Both the position numbers and the translations under genes were made by a program. Positions 59,146 to 64,000 of a stretch of DNA of 64,000 bases are shown here, piece after piece. The stretch lies in NCBI RefSeq assembly GCF_905147365.1, contig NC_056410.1, positions 6,175,501 to 6,239,500 on the forward strand, in the 5' to 3' direction. The stretch's first letter is position 1; each line of letters starts with the position of its first letter. The notes under the pieces are model-generated. The model was not told where the DNA came from. It did not search any database and saw only the letters and a program-made list of their open reading frames with translations. Origin of the DNA: Aricia agestis. Lineage: Eukaryota; Arthropoda; Insecta; Lepidoptera; Lycaenidae.

Positions 59146-59351
59146 TCAAAGGTGACTGAATGACATGGTGATCTATCAACGCACAGGCCAAACCACTGGA
59201 CCGATCGAGCTGAAATTTGGCATGCAGATAGATGATATGACGTAGGCATCCGCTAAGAAAGGATTTTGATCAATTCTACCTCCAATGGGTTAAAATAGGG
59301 GATGAAAGTTTGTATATAATAATACTTCTTAACGCGAGCGAAGCCACGGGC
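59146..59351 (+). mobile_element. Helitron-F copy 3, both ends damaged
   Basis: TCAAAGGTGACTGAATGACA, GACGTAGGCATCCGC and CGCGAGCGAAGCCACGGGC match 35625-35859 and 38535-38768. The TCTATATA start and the CTAG end are missing. It adjoins the family-L MITE end directly. Confidence 0.75.
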
Positions 59352-59869
59352 TTCCTCGTCGAGGAATAAATAGGCAATGTTTTTCATATTTTATGAAAAA
59401 TAATCATGCAAATTGTAATGTTAATATTACTTAATTCAAATAATAAAATAGCCATATTACAAAAAAAAAACTTTTGTTTTATTTATTTTTTGCTGACTCT
59501 ACCACGTCATAATACGGTTTCAATGAATAATTACAGACCGTGACGACTCCTACAGAATACACCCTGAATTTCACTTCAAATTGTCCATAAAAATATACAA
59601 AAGTATTGTATTGTTGAAAGCTCTTCGCGTTAGAGCTTTTAAGTTTTAATAGAAACTGTTAAATATTACAAAGATATGTAAGAAATGTACCACCTACATT
59701 GTCTTGTACAGTTTACATCTAGGTTATTTAAATTTGGTAATTTTGAATTGCAATTTTCATAAGTTCATCATTGGTATTTTGATTATTGTAAGCAATTTTT
59801 TGATCTCACTACCGCTTTGGAAGGCAATTTTACCATAATATTGAAAAGATAATTCCTATAAGTACAGCA
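59352..59869. other. anonymous AT-rich DNA
   Basis: No feature recognised. Confidence 0.35.
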
Positions 59870-60108
59870 TGTAACAAAAAAAAGTTGACAATAATTTATG
59901 GTGTGTATGAGTACCACACATAGAGTTTACTGTGAAAGTAGCCGCGCCGAAAGAGTAACTTTAATTTTTGTATGCTTAAGTAAATGCATGAGTCATGACG
60001 GTGGGGCGCTTGCCCATACAAATCACAAAAAATACTCTATCAGCGCTACTACTTTAACACGCCAAATTGAAGACTAAATTCGAAAGTATTATCACTTTAT
60101 TTTGTTAC
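59870..60108. mobile_element. MITE family L, copy 4 (diverged)
   Basis: TGTAACAAAAAAAAGTTGA at the left and TATTATCACTTTATTTTGTT at the right; GGTGGGGCGCTTGCCCAT matches the interior of copy 1 (GCTGGGGCGCTTGCC). Confidence 0.7.
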
Positions 60109-61008
60109 CTCTCTATTAATTATTATTATTATAAGAACTTCAAAAACTATAGTCATAAGTTGAATTTTATATCGCTATCCTAAAAATAGTTGTCTACTAA
60201 TTTATACTTATCCACAAATTTTTTACCAATATATTTTTGTACCTGCCTACTTATTATGAACAAGGTAATTTAAACTCTACTCCTAAATTAATAGAATTCA
60301 GAATGCCGTATAGTATCTTATCGGTGGCCATGCATTGTTCATCCACACATGGCTCACCTACGCAGGTAAACTCAGTCCTTTATAAACAAAATTATAGTTA
60401 CTTTATAATCGCTCTTATTACAATGGGGTAGAGCTCATTATTTATTCTTAATTATTACAATATTTTCTCTAATATATTTACTTGTTTCCATGGGATAAGG
60501 ATCATATTCGCTTGTTATAGTTCCACGATGATTAGTAATGGTAGTGTAATTAATACAAAAAGTGATGTTTGTTCTGGCCATGTGTGGGATACCGGGAATT
60601 TGGTTTACCTTGTATTGCTATATAATATTTTGTTGTAATCTGCGTTTTAAAGTTGTTTGCACTGTAAATGATATTCGACTTTTTGGCAAAGGAATAAAAT
60701 AAAGAATTGTGTAACAAACTTTTCACGAATAAAAATTGTTGTTACTTTTAATTAAAATTAAGGCTTAATTTTTCTAAAAATTCGATACTAATGAGTAATG
60801 ATCAATATTGCTAGCTTCTTATCACCAGCCAGTGTAGCAGCCGTACAAAATATTATGTTGTTTCCATGTCCAGAGACTAGAACAAAGAGCCTGTGCATGT
60901 ACGCTAGGTACCTAACAGTCCAGTTAAATAGAAGTCTTTGGTGTAATGAGATAACACACGACGACCGACCCGGCAATTTTTGCATCTATGATAAAAATAT
61001 TACCTAAG
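60109..61008. other. anonymous AT-rich DNA
   Basis: No gene is supported; overlapping short frames at 60788-61007 on both strands are chance. Confidence 0.4.
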
Positions 61009-61224
61009 TAGATGACGCCCGCAAAGCTCCGTTGAGCCAAAACTTGTTTATCGCGTGAGCACGGATTTTTTCGGAAGAAAAAGTATCCTATGTCCTTTCC
61101 CGGGACTCAAAGTATCTGCATACCAAATTTCAGCAAAATCGGTTAAGCGGTTTGGGTGTGAAAAGGTAACAGACAGACAGACGGACAGACAGACACACTT
61201 TCGCATTTAGAATATTAGTATGGA
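61009..61224 (-). mobile_element. Helitron-E copy 3
   Basis: On the minus strand it starts A|TCCATACTAATATTCTAAAT, carries a (TCTG)n tract and CTTTGAGTCCCGGGAAAGG, and ends near GGGCGTCATC without a clear CTAG. Confidence 0.7.
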
Positions 61225-61903
61225 TATGGATATATTATATAATAGTATAATATTTAGATCTGATAAAAATCAACTGTTCTTTGTTTTCTCATTAAATTGC
61301 ATTCAAGAATTTTTAAAAGTACTTAATAAGTAAAAAGACATCGAAGTAAAATATTTTGTACGAAAAAATATCTGTATATATTGCATTACAGTTAATAAAA
61401 AAGTGTTATACATATAAAATTACGTAGCGTCCTAGTAAGCGTACTAGTTTATCTTTTGAGAACGCTGTTTTATTTTCAATGTCGGTAGCGCCATCTAGTG
61501 TTAAGTAGTCGCATTAAACTTATAAACGCTAAGCCGCAGCGGCTGCAGGTGTAACTTTAAATATGAGTGATTCTGAACTCGATATTTAAAAATATTTCAA
61601 AAGTGTGATTTTTAACAAATCTATAATATTTTGTAGAAATAGGTGAATAGTGAACACTTAGAAAGTAAGTAGTGTACGTTTTAAGTTGAGTAGGTTTTAA
61701 TTATCGTGTATCGGTGTTTGTTGCCAAGCTTCTCCGAGGCGGCTGCATCGAATAGCCTCAGCAATAATTATTATTTACAAAACATATTTTGATTTAATTG
61801 AAACAATACGGTTAACTACGACAATGGATATAGTTAACGTATACGGTTAACTACGTTTAATCACGGAAAAATTGCAGGCGTGGTATAATTATTGTTACTA
61901 AAA
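61225..61903. other. anonymous DNA
   Basis: No feature recognised. Confidence 0.35.
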
Positions 61904-62214
61904 GTGGTAGAGCCATGCTTCGGCACGAATGGGTCGGCTCGACCGGAGAAATACCACGGGCTTACAGAAAACCGGCGTGAAACAGCGCTTGCGCTGTTTC
62001 ACGCCGAGTGAGTGAGTTTACCGGAGGCCCAATCCCCTACCCTATTCCCTTCCCTACCCTTCCCTATTCCTTTCCTTATCCTCCTCTATTTCCTCTTAAA
62101 AGGCCGGCAACGCACCTGCAGCTCTTCTGATGTTGCGAGTGTCCATGGGCGACGGAATTTACTTTCCATCAGGTGACCCGTCTGCTCGTTAGCCCCCTTA
62201 TTTCATAAAAAAAA
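61904..62214 (+). mobile_element. SINE-like family B, copy 7 (full length)
   Basis: GTGGTAGAGCCATGC start to CCCCCTTATTTCAT plus A-run, with the AGCGCTTGCGCT palindrome. Confidence 0.85.
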
Positions 62215-62467
62215 GTAAATTATTTTAGATAGTAAGTAAGTGTTCTCTCATATTTTAGTTCCACTAAAGTTCTACGTGACTGAAGTCATGACTCATGAAC
62301 CATGATGGTCTCTGAAGTCGCGACTCGCGGGCCGTGGGCGGTATCTAGCGGTTGTATTGCGATAAAATATGATTACGAACGTACGTACGTTTTTTATTGT
62401 GTTACAATACGTTTTTTAACTGTGTTATAATATACTGCAATTGTATCACTTTATCACTAACTTTGAC
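62215..62467. other. short anonymous spacer
   Basis: Contains the (ACGT)n-like word GAACGTACGTACGTT at about 62376; nothing else. Confidence 0.4.
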
Positions 62468-62704
62468 GTGGGAGAGCCATGCTTCAGCACGAATGGGTCG
62501 GCTCGATCGGAGAAATACCACGGGCTCACAGAAAACCGGCGTGAAACAGCGCTTGCGCTGTGTTTCGCCGAGTGAGTGAGTTTACCGGAGGCCCAATCCC
62601 CTACCCTTTTTCCTTCCCTACCCTCTACTGTTTCCTTCCCTACCCTCCCCTATTACCCTATTCCCTCTTAAAAGACCGGCAACGGAAGTTGCTTTCCATC
62701 AGGT
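62468..62704 (+). mobile_element. SINE-like family B, copy 8 (internal deletion, no tail)
   Basis: Starts GTGGGAGAGCCATGC; the CTGCAGCTCTTCTGATG block is missing between GGCAACG and GAAGTTGCTTTCC, and the tail is lost after CATCAGG. Confidence 0.8.
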
Positions 62705-62739
62705 TGTTTCTAATAACTTAAACATATTATTTACTAATA

Positions 62740-62840
62740 AGAGAAATTTCATACGAAGGTGTCTCTTGGTCCAAAGGCACTGAACAGAACTCCTGAACCT
62801 TTAAAGATAAAAGTTTGGAAATTGCAGCATCGCTTAGATA
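62740..62840 (+). repeat. short fragment resembling Helitron-B interior
   Basis: GAACAGAACTCCTGAACCTT, AAGATAAAAGTTTGGAAATT resemble 40846-40890 and the matching part of 14512-15442. Weak. Confidence 0.3.
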
Positions 62841-62952
62841 ACTGCAAACATTTACCACAATTTCACTTACAGTAATATAATATGGATAGTTAATATTCGT
62901 AGTGGTTATCTACGAATAAAGCCTTGTCTTGTAGATAACTAAAAAGAGTAAA

Positions 62953-63290
62953 ATTATTATTTTTTAACAAAAAATTGAACCCGACTTCCAAGGTAAAAAC
63001 AATATTCTTATAATGACCTTAAAAGTATGAAATAATTCTTATTATTGATTAGTAGTGCCTTTTTCAAAATTCGAATAAATCTCAACGAATTCTGTACTAA
63101 ATTTTTATTCTTTTGAGAGATTTATTATATATTTTTATTCTTTTGAGAGATTTATATAGATTTATTCGAATTTTGAAAAAGGCACTAATCAATAATAAGA
63201 ATTATTTCATAATTTTAAGGTCATTATAAGAATATTGTTTTTACCTTGGAAGTCGGGTTCAATTTTTTGTTAAAAAATAATAATTAAATT
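62953..63290. mobile_element. foldback MITE family J, copy 2
   Basis: Arms of about 150 bp: TTTTTTAACAAAAAATTGAA and CGACTTCCAAGGTAAAAAC on the left, mirrored on the right; a TTTTTATTCTTTTGAGAGAT direct repeat fills the loop. Shares termini with 41659-42084 but has a different interior. Confidence 0.85.
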
Positions 63291-63600
63291 AGTCATTTTT
63301 TGACTCCCTGAAAACGAAATTATTTTATTTAAATTAAATACGAGGGGTTGTAAACTTGCTACCCAGTTGATTAGATTAATCATTAAGAGACACACATTTT
63401 GTACTTTATTTCATTCCTACAATTCAAGTAGTTCCTGAGATTTTAGTGTTTTTAAATATTTAGACTTTATTTTTTTTTCTGCTTTCCTATATGATTTCCG
63501 CACCTTCTGTCCAAACTGAAAAATACTTTGGTATAGTCTTTACACTAAAATATTTTTATTTTTTGTGAATCGCGTTTCATACCAGAGATTTACGAAATTA
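63291..63600. other. anonymous AT-rich DNA
   Basis: No feature recognised. Confidence 0.3.
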
Positions 63601-63845
63601 AGTGCCGGCCGGCCCGAGTGTGCGATTTTATTATCGCAGTGCGCGCGGTACCACACAATTTCATATTCTGCATTTTATTTTCGGGACAATCGCGTCGCGA
63701 GCAGTCGCAGCAAAATGTGACAAATCACAATTTTGAAATCGCTGCGATCATTTACTCGCTAGTGCGCGCACTGTCATACTAACTCATACGTTGTATTTCT
63801 GCGATAAAATAATCGCGCTGCATAAAGTCGTGGTGCGCGCTAGGC
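63601..63845. repeat. possible MITE with GCGATTTTATTATCGC ends
   Basis: GTGCGATTTTATTATCGCAG near the left and TGCGATAAAATAATCGCGC near the right are inverted; GTGCGCGC words occur on both sides. Boundaries uncertain and no second copy in the window. Confidence 0.4.
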
Positions 63846-63846
63846 C

Positions 63847-63978
63847 CTTGTCAGACAATCAGGTGATCAGCCTGCATTGTCCTAACCAAACTTGGAAATA
63901 ACATGTTTCCAACGCGGGAATCGAACCCACGGCCTCCGAGTCAAGAGCCGCGCTCTATACCACTACACCACGGAGGCG
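63847..63978 (-). mobile_element. tRNA-derived SINE, copy 2
   Basis: Near-identical to 18005-18193 from GCCTCCGTGGTGTAGTGG through GGGTTCGATTCCCGC to CACCTGATTGTCTGACAAG; 3'-truncated. Confidence 0.8.
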
Positions 63979-64000
63979 TTATTACATTTTAATATAGTCT

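Overview
This window looks like an AT-rich piece of an insect nuclear genome, almost certainly a moth or butterfly. The case rests on its mobile DNA. There are many short Helitrons with A|T insertion sites, TC 5' ends and hairpin plus CTAG 3' ends. There are also tRNA-headed SINEs with (ATT)n tails, a poly(A)-tailed SINE-like family, a jockey/CR1-type LINE, and RTE-like LINE tails of a type I recognise from Lepidoptera. The species cannot be named from the sequence.

I find no host protein-coding gene that I would defend. The only long convincing coding region is the reverse transcriptase ORF of a 5'-truncated LINE (11796-13505). Weak exon-like segments lie at 57350-58106, inside an interval bounded by inverted 30-mers (56276-58539). 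The rest is intergenic or intronic DNA, with a few GC-richer islands that could be regulatory. The best of these is a cluster of six CACCTG E-boxes with TATA-like elements at 48721-48940.

Layout. 1-11 kb: a Helitron copy cut by the window edge and carrying a 203-bp insertion, then scattered MITEs, hairpins and one decayed SINE. 11-20 kb: the densest block, with a complete Helitron-A copy, a MITE, the LINE, then a second Helitron-A copy into which a TTAA-flanked element and another Helitron have inserted. Further Helitron-A copies hold a SINE and a hairpin MITE. 19.66-21.12 kb: a 1.46-kb inverted repeat with arms of about 680 bp. 21-30 kb: mostly anonymous, with one small complete Helitron and a few fragments. 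30-48 kb: SINE-like copies, LINE tails, several Helitron families, and MITEs including a 425-bp foldback. 48-56 kb: the E-box island, a 225-bp double hairpin, a tRNA SINE, and a hAT-like element holding a nested MITE. 56-64 kb: the TIR-bounded interval, a (TA)n tract, more MITEs and SINEs, and a second foldback copy.

Nothing here forms an operon or pathway. What can be read is a history of transposition. Helitron-A came first and served as landing ground for the TTAA element, Helitron-B, the SINE-like family and a hairpin MITE. All matches between copies were made by eye, and family names (A to L) are local labels only.
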